Of a stretch of 64,000 nucleotides of DNA, positions 19,301 to 28,753 are shown piece after piece (position 1 is the stretch's first letter; each line of letters opens with the position of its first letter). Source of the DNA: Microbacterium cremeum (GTDB lineage Bacteria > Actinomycetota > Actinomycetes > Actinomycetales > Microbacteriaceae); NCBI RefSeq assembly GCF_015277855.1, contig NZ_CP063812.1:1116001-1180000 (forward strand), in the 5' to 3' direction. Below the pieces are notes generated by a model. It was not told the origin of the DNA. It saw nothing but the letters and a program-made list of their open reading frames with translations, and made no database searches. A program made the position numbers and the translations under genes.

Positions 19301-19870
19301 GTGCCGAGATCGACCTTTCCCCGGGATCGCTTCGACGACCTCCCCGACACGGACAGGGTCGGCGCGCACCGCGCGGAGAACCCCCGCATGCGCGGATGGG
19401 TCGTCCTGCTGTGGGCGGCTCTGGCGACCATCGTCCTGATCGCGATCGGCATCTTCGGCACTCTGCTCGCCTCGGGTCGCATCGACCTCGCCCCCACGCC
19501 GACGCCGACCGTCGCCCCCGAACCGGAGGTGACTCCCGTCGTCGACACCAGCTACCAGGTGCAGATCCTCAACGCGACCCCCGAGGAGGGGCTCGCGACG
19601 CAGACGAAGGACATCATCGTCGGCGCCGGGTGGGCGCCCGACAGCGTGCTCGCCAGCGGCGCCGGCTCGCAGGACTTCCCCGAGACGACGGTGTTCTACC
19701 TCCTCCCCGAGGATGAGGCGGCCGCCGCGGGGCTTGCCGGCGTCATCGGCGGCGCGGCCATCGAGCAGAGCGAGGCGTACCAGCCGGCGACACCCGACGT
19801 GAGGCAGCTGACCGTGGTGATCGGCCTCGACCGGACGGCCGCGGGCCAGGCCCCCGAACCCACTCCCTAG
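19301..19870 (+). CDS. LytR C-terminal domain protein, single-pass membrane
   Basis: This 189-residue protein has one membrane helix (about 32-55: VVLLWAALATIVLIAIGIF), a Thr/Pro linker with PTPTPTVAPEPEV, and an extracytoplasmic LytR_C domain beginning YQVQILNATPEEGLATQTKD. It lacks the LytR-CpsA-Psr catalytic domain, so it is a stand-alone partner domain probably acting in the cell envelope. GTG 19301 follows TAACAT by six bases. Confidence 0.85.
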   Translation: MPRSTFPRDRFDDLPDTDRVGAHRAENPRMRGWVVLLWAALATIVLIAIGIFGTLLASGRIDLAPTPTPTVAPEPEVTPVVDTSYQVQILNATPEEGLATQTKDIIVGAGWAPDSVLASGAGSQDFPETTVFYLLPEDEAAAAGLAGVIGGAAIEQSEAYQPATPDVRQLTVVIGLDRTAAGQAPEPTP

Positions 19871-20005
19871 ACGCTGCGACCGGTGCGTGTTTCGACCCGG
19901 TAAACAGTTGTGTGCGCGCGTGTCAACAAGTGACGAAACCCGGGGTTGCCCGCATCCGGCCGTGCATAACATGAAGCCGAGTACCGCCGGCAACAGGAGA
20001 TTCGC

Positions 20006-20206
20006 ATGACGCAGGGCACCGTGAAGTGGTTCAACGCCGAGAAAGGGTTCGGCTTCATCACCGTCGCCGACGGCCAGGACGTGTTCGTCCACTACTCCAA
20101 CATCGACATGACCGGGTTCCGCGTCCTCGAAGAGGGCCAGACCGTCGAGTTCACGGTCGGAACCGGGCAGAAGGGCCCGCAGGCCGAGTCCGTGCGCGTC
20201 GTCTGA
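20006..20206 (+). CDS. cspA: cold-shock protein CspA family
   Basis: The 66-residue single-stranded nucleic-acid-binding OB fold has both RNP motifs: KGFGFITV and DVFVHYS. It is probably an RNA chaperone. AGGAG lies seven bases before ATG 20006. The 135-base region upstream has TTGCCC and TAACAT as weak promoter candidates about 35-60 bases before the start. A clear terminator follows the gene. Confidence 0.95.
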   Translation: MTQGTVKWFNAEKGFGFITVADGQDVFVHYSNIDMTGFRVLEEGQTVEFTVGTGQKGPQAESVRVV

Positions 20207-20244
20207 CGCGTGCGGCCCAGGGGCCGCTCTCCCTCACATTCGAG

Positions 20245-20270
20245 ACGGGATGCCGCGAGGCATCCCGTTT
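20245..20270 (+). terminator. intrinsic terminator after cspA
   Basis: ACGGGATGCC and GGCATCCCGT pair perfectly around GCGA and are followed by TT. Confidence 0.8.
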
Positions 20271-20298
20271 CGTCGCGTTTCGGCATCCGTCCCGCGGC

Positions 20299-20323
20299 TT
20301 GCACTCGATAGGGTCGAGTGCCA
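20299..20323 (+). promoter_or_regulatory. second, degenerate CIRCE site upstream of groEL
   Basis: TTGCACTC, nine bases, then GAGTGCCA: the same layout as CIRCE (TTAGCACTC-N9-GAGTGCTAA) with changes at the outer ends. It overlaps the probable -35 (TTGCAC 20299-20304), and CAGAAT 20322-20327 is the -10 with a 17-base spacer. HrcA binding here would block polymerase. Confidence 0.6.
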
Positions 20324-20330
20324 GAATGAT

Positions 20331-20357
20331 TTAGCACTCGTGATTGTTGAGTGCTAA
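20331..20357 (+). promoter_or_regulatory. CIRCE operator (HrcA) upstream of groEL
   Basis: A perfect TTAGCACTC-N9-GAGTGCTAA lies 37 bases before the groEL ATG, just after the probable -10. It is the classical site for the heat-shock repressor HrcA. Confidence 0.95.
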
Positions 20358-22013
<1,656 letters not shown>

Positions 22014-22032
22014 TCCCTCGCTAGTGCGAGAA

Positions 22033-22067
22033 ACGGATGCCCCGGCTCATCGAGCCGGGGCATCCGT
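22033..22067. terminator. bidirectional terminator between groEL and the WXG100 gene
   Basis: ACGGATGCCCCGGCTC (22033-22048) pairs fully with its complement at 22052-22067 around a three-base loop. TTTC follows on the plus side and TTCTC on the minus side, so it can serve both convergent genes. Confidence 0.85.
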
Positions 22068-22071
22068 CGTT

Positions 22072-22359
22072 TCAGCGGAACAGGCTGGTCGTGGCGAGCT
22101 CGGTGTCGGCGTACTGACGGCCCGCCGCCGACAGCGCGGCGTTGATGCCCGTCAGGGACTCCTCGACCTGTCGCTGGGTGGCGCGCCACTGGTCGACGAC
22201 GCCGTGGAAGGCGATCGAGGCCGATCCGGTCCACGACGACTGCAGCTGCGTCAGCTGCGCGAGCATCGCATTGGACTCGGCCTGGAGCCGGTCGATCGTG
22301 CCGCGCACCGCGGCGGTGGAGGCGAGGACGGCGTCGCTGTCGACGGAGAAGACGGCCAT
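22072..22359 (-). CDS. WXG100-family (ESAT-6-like) protein
   Basis: The 95-residue protein has two predicted helices joined by a turn with SSWTGSASIAF, the WxG hallmark of small type VII secretion substrates, and no signal peptide. It ends YADTELATTSLFR, which resembles but does not exactly match the YxxxD/E export signal. No EccC, EccD or second WXG100 gene is nearby, so it is an orphan here. AAGGAGCC precedes ATG 22359. Confidence 0.85.
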   Translation of the reverse strand: MAVFSVDSDAVLASTAAVRGTIDRLQAESNAMLAQLTQLQSSWTGSASIAFHGVVDQWRATQRQVEESLTGINAALSAAGRQYADTELATTSLFR

Positions 22360-22504
22360 GGGGGCTCCTTGCGCTGCAGGCGGGTGGCCGGATGCCGGAA
22401 CCCGCGGTTCCTGAAACGCTAGGCGCCGCGGGCGGCCCGGGTGCGGCATCCGTCGTCTTCTGTGCACGGCGCCGCTGCGACCGCGGCTGGGGAGGAGGCG
22501 CCGC

Positions 22505-24190
22505 TCACTCCGCGGCGTCGGCGAGGCGCGGCAGCGGCTGCGTCGGGATGTCGAGGTGCTCGGCGGCGTCGCGCGCGTCGGCGAGCGGGAGGGCGACGCG
22601 GAAGGTGGCCCCGCCCCCCGGCGTGTCGACGACCTCGACGGTGCCGTGGAGCGCCTCGACGATCGATGCCACGATCGACAGCCCCAGGCCCGAGCCTCCG
22701 GTCTCGCGAGTGCGCGACGTGTCGGCGCGCCAGAAGCGCTGGAAGATCTTGTCCTTGATCTGGTCGGGGACGCCCTCGCCGTGGTCGACGATCTCGATCC
22801 AGCCCATGCGCGCCGCGGCGTCCAGGCCGATGCGCAGCTCGATGGGTGAGTCTTCGGCGGTGAACCGGCGCGCGTTGCCGAGGAGGTTGGCCACGATCTG
22901 CCGTACGCGGTTCTCGTCGCCGACCACCACGGGCTGCAGCGTCGCCGCGCGGGGGCGGCCGTCGGGCGTGGGCAGCACCGAGGGCAGCGTATGCGGCGCG
23001 GTGCCGTTCGCCTCGATCGCGGGCACCGGCTTGGGTCGCCGCCGCAGCAGCGACAGCGTCGCCCCGGCCCGGGCGATCGCCGACGTGTTCGGCGATCGGC
23101 GCTTCGGCTCCTCGCGCTCGGGGGTCGCGTCCGGCTGCGAAGCCTCGGCCGAGGGCTCGTAGACGGTGGTGTCGATGACGGTGACCGGGCGCAGCGGGGC
23201 CGTCGCGCGCACATCCATCGCGGCATCCCGCGCCACCGGCCGCAGGTCGACGGGGCCGATGACGACGTCGCGCCGCTCGTCGAGGCGTGCGAGGGCGAGC
23301 AGGTCCTCGACGAGGAGGCCCATGCGGATGGCCTCCTTCTCGATGCGGTCCATCGACTGCGCGACGTCCTCGTCGCCGTGCACGGCCCCCATGCGGTAGA
23401 GCTCCGCGTAGCCGCGCACGGTGACCAGCGGCGTGCGCAGCTCGTGGCTCGCGTCGCCGATGAAGCGGCGCATCTGCCGCACCGTCGCGTCGCGCTCCGA
23501 GATCGCGGCGTCGACGTGGTCGAGCATGGCGTTGATGGCGGTCTTGAGACGCCCGACCTCGGTCGTCGTGGGCTCGATGTCGGTCATGCGCTGGCTGAAG
23601 TCGCCCGCAGAGATCGCGTCGGCGGTCGACTCCACCGCGCCGAGACTGCGGAACGTGAGCGTCACGAGCCATCGCGTGAGCACGGCCCCGGCGACCACGA
23701 TGACGATCGCGAGGATGCTGTAGATGCCGATGTAGTTCGCGATCGTGCGGTTGACCGTCGTCAGCGGCACCGCGACCATCTGCGAGTAGAAGACCCCGGT
23801 GTTCGACAGCTCCTGCACGGTCACCGTCGCGCGGAACTCGGTGTCGCCGTCCGCCGCCTTGAGGGTGACGAGCCGGAGCTCGTCGGGCACCGCGACGTCG
23901 AGCGGGTAGGCGCCGGGGAACGCCGGTGCGGGCCCTCCGCGGCCGCCCGCTGTCGCGAGGAGTTTGCCGTCCTCGGGCTCGTACACGGCGACGAAGTAGT
24001 CCGTGGACGGCGCGTTCTCGGCCCGATCGACCACCAGCCGGCCGTCCGAGACGCTGAGCTCGAGCAGCGGGCTCGCGGCATCCGTCCGCGCTAGCGCGTC
24101 CACCTGGGCGTCGACGCCGTCGACGAGCGAGGTGCGGAGGAAGGCCGCGGTGCCGACGCCGGCGGCGAACAGGCCGACCGCCAGGAGCAC
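22505..24190 (-). CDS. membrane sensor histidine kinase
   Basis: This 561-residue partner of the regulator just upstream has a first membrane helix at residues 1-20, an extracytoplasmic sensor part (21-145), a second helix (IGIYSILAIVIVVAGAVLT), a HAMP domain and the H-box FIGDASHELRTPLVTVRGYA. The ATP domain contains NLLGNARRFTAED and TGGSGLGLSIVASIV. About 100 Pro/Arg-rich residues separate the two. The only ordinary start in frame is GTG 24190; upstream, SLRAKVTGVTV reads in frame and looks conserved, but no ATG, GTG or TTG precedes it. Confidence 0.88.
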   Translation of the reverse strand: MLLAVGLFAAGVGTAAFLRTSLVDGVDAQVDALARTDAASPLLELSVSDGRLVVDRAENAPSTDYFVAVYEPEDGKLLATAGGRGGPAPAFPGAYPLDVAVPDELRLVTLKAADGDTEFRATVTVQELSNTGVFYSQMVAVPLTTVNRTIANYIGIYSILAIVIVVAGAVLTRWLVTLTFRSLGAVESTADAISAGDFSQRMTDIEPTTTEVGRLKTAINAMLDHVDAAISERDATVRQMRRFIGDASHELRTPLVTVRGYAELYRMGAVHGDEDVAQSMDRIEKEAIRMGLLVEDLLALARLDERRDVVIGPVDLRPVARDAAMDVRATAPLRPVTVIDTTVYEPSAEASQPDATPEREEPKRRSPNTSAIARAGATLSLLRRRPKPVPAIEANGTAPHTLPSVLPTPDGRPRAATLQPVVVGDENRVRQIVANLLGNARRFTAEDSPIELRIGLDAAARMGWIEIVDHGEGVPDQIKDKIFQRFWRADTSRTRETGGSGLGLSIVASIVEALHGTVEVVDTPGGGATFRVALPLADARDAAEHLDIPTQPLPRLADAAE

Positions 24191-24293
24191 GACAGTGACC
24201 CCGGTGACCTTTGCGCGCAGACTTGTGCCTCGCCACCACCGGGTGACCGCGTCGGGCTTGTGCGCCAGGTCGCCCCCTTGAACTCGTTCCGCG

Positions 24294-24986
24294 CTAGGCG
24301 GTCTTGCCGGCCTTCAGCATGTAGCCGAAGCCCCGCTTGGTCTGGATGAGCGGCTCGGTCGAGTGCGGGTCGATCTTGCGCCGCAGGTACGAGATGTAGC
24401 TCTCGACGATGCCGGCGTCGCCGTTGAAGTCGTACTCCCACACGTGGTCGAGGATCTGCGCCTTCGACAGCACGCGGTTGGGGTTGAGCATGAGGTAGCG
24501 CAGCAGCTTGAACTCGGTCGGGCTGAGGTCGATCGAGACGTCGCCGACCTGCACGTCATGGGTGTCCTGGTCCATGGTGAGCTCGCCGGCGCGGATGACC
24601 GACTCCTCGTCGGCCTGCATGGTGCGGCGCAGGATCGCCTGGATGCGGGCGACGATCTCGTCGAGGCTGAAGGGCTTGGTGACGTAGTCGTCGCCGCCGG
24701 CGTTGAGGCCGGCGATCTTGTCCTCGGTCTCGTCCTTGGCGGTGAGGAACAGGATCGGCGCGGTGTAGCCGGCGCCGCGAAGGCGCTTGGTGACGCTGAA
24801 CCCGTTCATGTCGGGCAGCATGACGTCGAGGATGATGAGGTCGGGTTCCTCTTCGAGGACGGCCGAGATCGTCTGTGCGCCGTTGGAGACGGCCCTGACC
24901 TGGAATCCGGCGAATCGCAGGCTCGTGATCAGCAGGTCGCGGATGTTCGGTTCGTCGTCCACGACGAGGATGCGCGGTGCGGTCAT
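24294..24986 (-). CDS. OmpR-family response regulator
   Basis: The 230-residue regulator has a receiver domain (VVDDEPNIRD, phospho-acceptor in LIILDVMLPDMNGF, Lys in DDYVTKPFSLDEI) and a winged-helix domain (LSPTEFKLLRYLMLNPNRVL, wing TKRGFGYMLKAG). It resembles the TrcR/MtrA group but its stimulus is unknown. ATG 24986 lies six bases after CATAAT, so it may be leaderless. The kinase gene follows 103 bases later on the same strand. Confidence 0.92.
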   Translation of the reverse strand: MTAPRILVVDDEPNIRDLLITSLRFAGFQVRAVSNGAQTISAVLEEEPDLIILDVMLPDMNGFSVTKRLRGAGYTAPILFLTAKDETEDKIAGLNAGGDDYVTKPFSLDEIVARIQAILRRTMQADEESVIRAGELTMDQDTHDVQVGDVSIDLSPTEFKLLRYLMLNPNRVLSKAQILDHVWEYDFNGDAGIVESYISYLRRKIDPHSTEPLIQTKRGFGYMLKAGKTA

Positions 24987-25102
24987 GCGCCCATTATGTC
25001 GGCGTATCCGCCGGGCTCGCTGGATATCGGCGGCGCGAGGCGAATTTCGTCGCCACCCGGGTGCCGCCGGGCGCGGGCGCGCGGGGCGTTCCGGGCGGCT
25101 CA

Positions 25103-25131
25103 TGGACAAACGAACGGGGCGGCCCTAGCGT
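25103..25131 (+). promoter_or_regulatory. sigma-A-type promoter of the flavoprotein-folP-reductase operon
   Basis: TGGACA (25103-25108), 17 bases, TAGCGT (25126-25131), leaving a leader of about 50 bases with GAGAGGAG before ATG 25189. Confidence 0.45.
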
Positions 25132-25188
25132 CGGGGCCAGACACGGGGACGCGCCGGACACGCGCCGTCGACGACGAGAGGAGCCGTC

Positions 25189-26409
25189 ATGACGCACCTG
25201 CTGATCATCGGCGGAGGGATGGCCGGCGGCACCGCCGCCGAAGCGTTGCGCGACGAGGGGTTCGACGGCGACATCACCGTCGTCGCGGCCGAGCCGCATC
25301 CGCCGTACCAGCGGCCGCCGCTGTCGAAGGGCTATCTCGGCGGGGAGGAGGGGCTGGATGCCGTGCACCTGCATCCCGTCCGGTGGTACGCCGAGCACGG
25401 CATCCGTCTGGTCACCGGCATCGCCGCGACCGCGCTCGATCCCGCCGCGCACGCGGTGGAGCTCGCGGACGGCGAGACGCTGCGCTACGACGCGGTGCTG
25501 CTCGCGACCGGCGCGCAGCCCCGTACGCTGCCGCTGCCCGGAAGCGAGCTGCCGGGAGTCCTGACGCTGCGGCGCGTCGACGACTCCGACGAGCTCGCCG
25601 GGGCGCTGCGCGAAGGCGGACAGCGCCTGGTCGTGATCGGCGCGGGCTGGATCGGCATGGAGGCGGGGGCGACCGCACGGGGCCTCGGCAACGACGTCGC
25701 GATCCTCGAGCGTGACCCGGTGCCTCTCGGCGCGGCGCTCGGCGCCGAGATGGGCGAGGTGTTCCGCGCGCTGCATCTCGAGCACGGCGTCGACCTGCGC
25801 ACCTCCGTCGGAGTCGAGCGCATCGTGGGCGACGGCCGCGCGCGGGGCGTCGTGGTCGACGGAGAGACCGTCGAGGCCGACCTCGTGCTGATCGGCGTCG
25901 GCGCGGTGCCCGACACGGCGCTGGCCGAGGCCGCCGGGCTCGACGTCCTCGACGGGATTCTCACCGATGCCGCGCTGCGCACGAGCGCGCCCGACGTCTA
26001 CGCGGCCGGCGACGCGGCCAACCCGTACCACCCCGTCGTGCAGAGACATCTGCGCAGCGAGCACTGGGCGAACGCCCTGAACGCCGGCAAGGTGGCCGCC
26101 CGCTCGATGCTCGGGTTGCCGGCCTCGCACTCGGACATCCCGTACTTCTACACCGACCAATACGATCTGGGCATGGAGCTGTCGGGATACGCCTCGTTGA
26201 TGACGGATGCCGAGGTGCTCGTCCGCGGCGATCGCGAGGCCCGCGAGTTCATCGCCTTCTGGGTGGACGACGGGCGGGTCGTCGCGGGCATGAACGTCAA
26301 CGTGTGGGACGTGAACGAGGCCGTGCAGGGCCTCATCCGATCGGGCGAGCGCATCGATCCCGCGCGGCTCCGCGACCCGGAGGTGCCCCTGGAGAGCCTG
26401 CTGTCGTGA
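25189..26409 (+). CDS. FAD/NAD(P)-dependent ferredoxin-reductase-like oxidoreductase
   Basis: The 406-residue enzyme has the FAD motif IIGGGMAGGTAAEAL at the start, PPYQRPPLSKGYL (typical of rubredoxin or ferredoxin reductases of monooxygenase systems), the NAD motif VVIGAGWIGMEAGATARG and the second FAD motif APDVYAAGDAANPY. A reductase C-terminal domain follows (EHWANALNAG onward). No ferredoxin or P450 gene is adjacent. GAGAGGAG precedes ATG 25189. The stop overlaps the next start as GTGA, so it is co-translated with folP. Confidence 0.9.
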   Translation: MTHLLIIGGGMAGGTAAEALRDEGFDGDITVVAAEPHPPYQRPPLSKGYLGGEEGLDAVHLHPVRWYAEHGIRLVTGIAATALDPAAHAVELADGETLRYDAVLLATGAQPRTLPLPGSELPGVLTLRRVDDSDELAGALREGGQRLVVIGAGWIGMEAGATARGLGNDVAILERDPVPLGAALGAEMGEVFRALHLEHGVDLRTSVGVERIVGDGRARGVVVDGETVEADLVLIGVGAVPDTALAEAAGLDVLDGILTDAALRTSAPDVYAAGDAANPYHPVVQRHLRSEHWANALNAGKVAARSMLGLPASHSDIPYFYTDQYDLGMELSGYASLMTDAEVLVRGDREAREFIAFWVDDGRVVAGMNVNVWDVNEAVQGLIRSGERIDPARLRDPEVPLESLLS

Positions 26410-27307
26410 CGGACCCGCCCACCGCCCTCGACCTGCCGGGCGGGTCGCTCGACCTGCCGGGCGGGTCGCTCGACCTGACCCGGCGTCTCGCCGTGATGGC
26501 GATCGTGAACCGCACGCCCGACTCGTTCTACGACCGCGGCGCGACGTATGCGCTCGACGCGGCGGTCGCGGCGGGCGTCGCCGCCGTCGAGGCCGGTGCC
26601 GACATCGTCGACGTCGGCGGCGTCAAGTTCGCCCCCGGCCCACCCATCCCGGTCGAGGAGGAGATCGCGCGAGTGGTGCCCGTCGTGCGAGAGCTCGCGC
26701 CCCTCACGCGCGTGAGCGTCGACACGTTCGAGCCCGAGGTGGCTCGCGCGGCGATTGCCGCAGGCGCCGCGATCGTGAACGACACGACGGGCCTGCGCGA
26801 TCCGCGCATGGCGGGCGTCATCGCGGACGGCGGGGCGGGCGTGGTCATCGCCCACAGCCTGGCGGCACCGCGCAGCATCCGCTCCCGCACTACGACGATG
26901 TGATCGCCGACATCGCGCAGTTCCTGGACGTCCGGCGCCAGCATGCCCTCGCGCACGGCGTGCCGGCGTCGCGCATCGTGCTCGACCCCGGACACGACCT
27001 CAACAAGAACACGCGCCAATCGCTCGAGCTGACACGGCGGCTGGGCGAGCTGACCGGCCTCGGCGCACCGCTGCTCGTGGCGCTGTCGAACAAGGACTTC
27101 GTCGGCGAGACGCTCGACCGGCCGCGCACGGAGCGGCTCGCGGGGTCGCTCGCCACGGCGGTGTACTGCGTGCTGCAGGGCGCGCGCATCGTGCGAGCCC
27201 ACAACGTGCGCGAGACGGTCGACGCGCTGCGCATGGTCGAGGCGATCCTCGGGTGGCGCGAGCCGGCGTTCGAGCGGCACAACGCCCGACCCGAGGGGAA
27301 CGACTGA
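26406..27307 (+). pseudogene. folP: dihydropteroate synthase (FolP2-like) with a frameshift
   Basis: Two reading frames together make one DHPS-like protein. Frame one (GTG 26406 to stop 26903) has NRTPDSFYDRGATY, VDVGGVKFAPG, SVDTFEPEVARAA and IVNDTTGLRDP. Frame two (to 27307) continues HPLPHYDDVIADIAQFL, LDPGHDLNKNTRQSLEL, LVALSNKDFVGET and RIVRAHNVRETVDALRM. They join near 26866-26876, after IAHSLAAPR, where one base appears missing. Both halves keep family residues, so this is a recent mutation, a sequencing error or programmed slippage. The product may belong to the FolP2 group, whose activity is doubtful. It overlaps its neighbours on both sides (GTGA, TGATG). Confidence 0.85.
26427..26477 (+). 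repeat. 21-bp tandem repeat at the start of folP
   Basis: Units at 26427-26447 and 26448-26468 are identical and a nine-base partial third follows. The repeat encodes LDLPGGS twice, then LDL, and keeps the frame. Confidence 0.9.
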
Positions 27308-28074
27308 TGCCCACGCGCGAGGAGCTGTTCGCGGCCTACGCCCTGCCCGATCGGGAGCGCATCCGCGTGCGCATGAACTTCGTCGAGAGCGCCGACGGGG
27401 CAGTGACCCTCGGCGGGCGCAGCGGTGCGCTCGGCGGCGCGACCGACCGCACGCTCATGCAGGTGCTGCGCGCGATGGCCGACGTGGTGGTCGTGGGCGC
27501 CGGCACGGTGCGCGCCGAAGGGTACGGCGGGGTGGGTGCCGCCGACGCCGACCTCGGGTGGCGCCGCGAGCACGGGCTCGCCGACCAGCCCGCGCTCGCG
27601 ATCGTGAGCGGGGCACTGCGGCTGGAGGCCGCCGACGACGTTTTCGCCAAGGCCGTCAGACGGCCGGTGGTCGTGACGACGGATGCCTCAGCCCGCGTCC
27701 GCGGCGCGCTGCTGGCACCCGTGGCCGACGTCGTGCCGTGCGGCGAGGCTGGGCCCGCGCGCCCGGAGGCTCCGCTCGACGCGCCAGCGGCGAGTGGAGG
27801 GGGCGTGGGAACCGTCGACCTTCCGGCGATGCTCGAGCAGTTCGCGAGCCGCGGTTGGACCCAGGTGCTGTGCGAGGGCGGGCCGCACCTGTTCGGCGCG
27901 CTGCTGGAGGCGGGCGTCGTCGACGAGGTGTGCGTGACCATCGCGCCGCGGTTCGTCGGAGGGGAGGCCGGCCGGATCGTCCAGGGCGCGCGAGAGGCGG
28001 ACCGGCGCTTCGCGCTCGCCGGTGTCGTGACCGACGACGAGGGCTTCGCATTCCTCCGCTACGCCGCGGTCTGA
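27307..28074 (+). CDS. RibD-like pyrimidine reductase family protein
   Basis: The 255-residue protein matches the RibD C-terminal reductase domain: RVRMNFVESADGAVTLGGRS, VVVGAGTVRAEGYGG and the late VLCEGGPHLFGALLEAGVVDE. The deaminase half of RibD is missing. It may act in riboflavin synthesis or another NADPH-dependent reduction of a pteridine or pyrimidine. The ATG overlaps the folP stop (TGATG), placing it in a possible folate/flavin-related operon. A 38-bp tandem duplication starts in its last codons. Confidence 0.85.
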   Translation: MPTREELFAAYALPDRERIRVRMNFVESADGAVTLGGRSGALGGATDRTLMQVLRAMADVVVVGAGTVRAEGYGGVGAADADLGWRREHGLADQPALAIVSGALRLEAADDVFAKAVRRPVVVTTDASARVRGALLAPVADVVPCGEAGPARPEAPLDAPAASGGGVGTVDLPAMLEQFASRGWTQVLCEGGPHLFGALLEAGVVDEVCVTIAPRFVGGEAGRIVQGAREADRRFALAGVVTDDEGFAFLRYAAV

Positions 28075-28138
28075 CGTCCGGCGCCGTCGACGCGCGCTAC
28101 ACCGCGGTCTGACGTCCGGCGCCGTCGGCGCGCGCTAC
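28057..28138. repeat. 38-bp tandem duplication across two gene ends
   Basis: CGCTAC begins at 28057, 28095 and 28133, and the intervening 38-base units differ at two positions. The first copy holds the last codons and stop of the reductase, and the third start holds the stop of the convergent TetR gene. It looks like a local duplication that respaced two convergent genes. Confidence 0.85.
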
Positions 28139-28686
28139 GCCGCGAGGCAGCCGCGCACGGCCACGGCCACGCTGTCGCGGACGGACGTGCCCGGGTCGAC
28201 GCTCAGCCGGTGCAGGACGATGCCGTCGCCGAAGGCCATGAAGGCGTGCAGGGCAGCGTCGGGATGCGCGGCTCCCAGCGTCACGAGGAGTTGCCGCGAC
28301 CACGCCTCCAGGCCTTCGCGCTGCGCGCGCAGCGGCGCGAACAGCTCGGGGTCGGACGCCGCTTCGAGGAACAGCGCGTACCGTGCGCGGGTCCGCACCG
28401 CGTAGGGGCCGGTGAGCAGCTCGATGCCGGCGCTGAAGACGTCGATGAACTCTTCGATGTCGTCGAACCGCTGCGAGAAGACGCCGCCGAGATCGCGCGT
28501 CTCCTGCTCGGCGATCCACTGACTCACGCCCGCCAGCAGCGCGGCGCGGGTGCGGAACCAGTTCGAGGTCGAGCCGCGGGGAAGCCCGGCGTGTGCGTCC
28601 ACGCGGCTGTGCGTGAGCGCACGGAGGCCCTGAGTGCCCACGAGCTCGACCGCCGCGTCGAGGGCGCGTTCGCGGGTGGTCGTCAC
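28135..28686 (-). CDS. TetR-family transcriptional regulator
   Basis: The 183-residue repressor-like protein has an N-terminal helix-turn-helix: RERALDAAVELVGTQGLRAL and VDAHAGLPRGSTSNWFRTRA. Its C-terminal domain is of the TetR_C_6-like helical type. GTG 28686 lies six bases after TAGGCT. It is divergent from an alpha/beta hydrolase, with a nested palindromic operator between that also overlaps its own promoter, so it probably represses both genes. Confidence 0.9.
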   Translation of the reverse strand: MTTTRERALDAAVELVGTQGLRALTHSRVDAHAGLPRGSTSNWFRTRAALLAGVSQWIAEQETRDLGGVFSQRFDDIEEFIDVFSAGIELLTGPYAVRTRARYALFLEAASDPELFAPLRAQREGLEAWSRQLLVTLGAAHPDAALHAFMAFGDGIVLHRLSVDPGTSVRDSVAVAVRGCLAA

Positions 28687-28705
28687 GTCGAGAGCCTAGC
28701 AGTCG

Positions 28706-28749
28706 TACTACGTTCGTAGTGACAGGGCACTACGAACGTAGTACCCTGT
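28706..28749. promoter_or_regulatory. paired palindromic TetR operators between tetR and hydrolase genes
   Basis: ACTACG-TT-CGTAGT (28707-28720) and ACTACG-AA-CGTAGT (28729-28742) are two near-identical palindromes, 22 bases centre to centre. The second is extended on both sides by ACAGGG and CCCTGT into a 28-base palindrome (28722-28749) that covers the hydrolase -10 (TACCCT). Confidence 0.8.
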
Positions 28750-28753
28750 GGCC

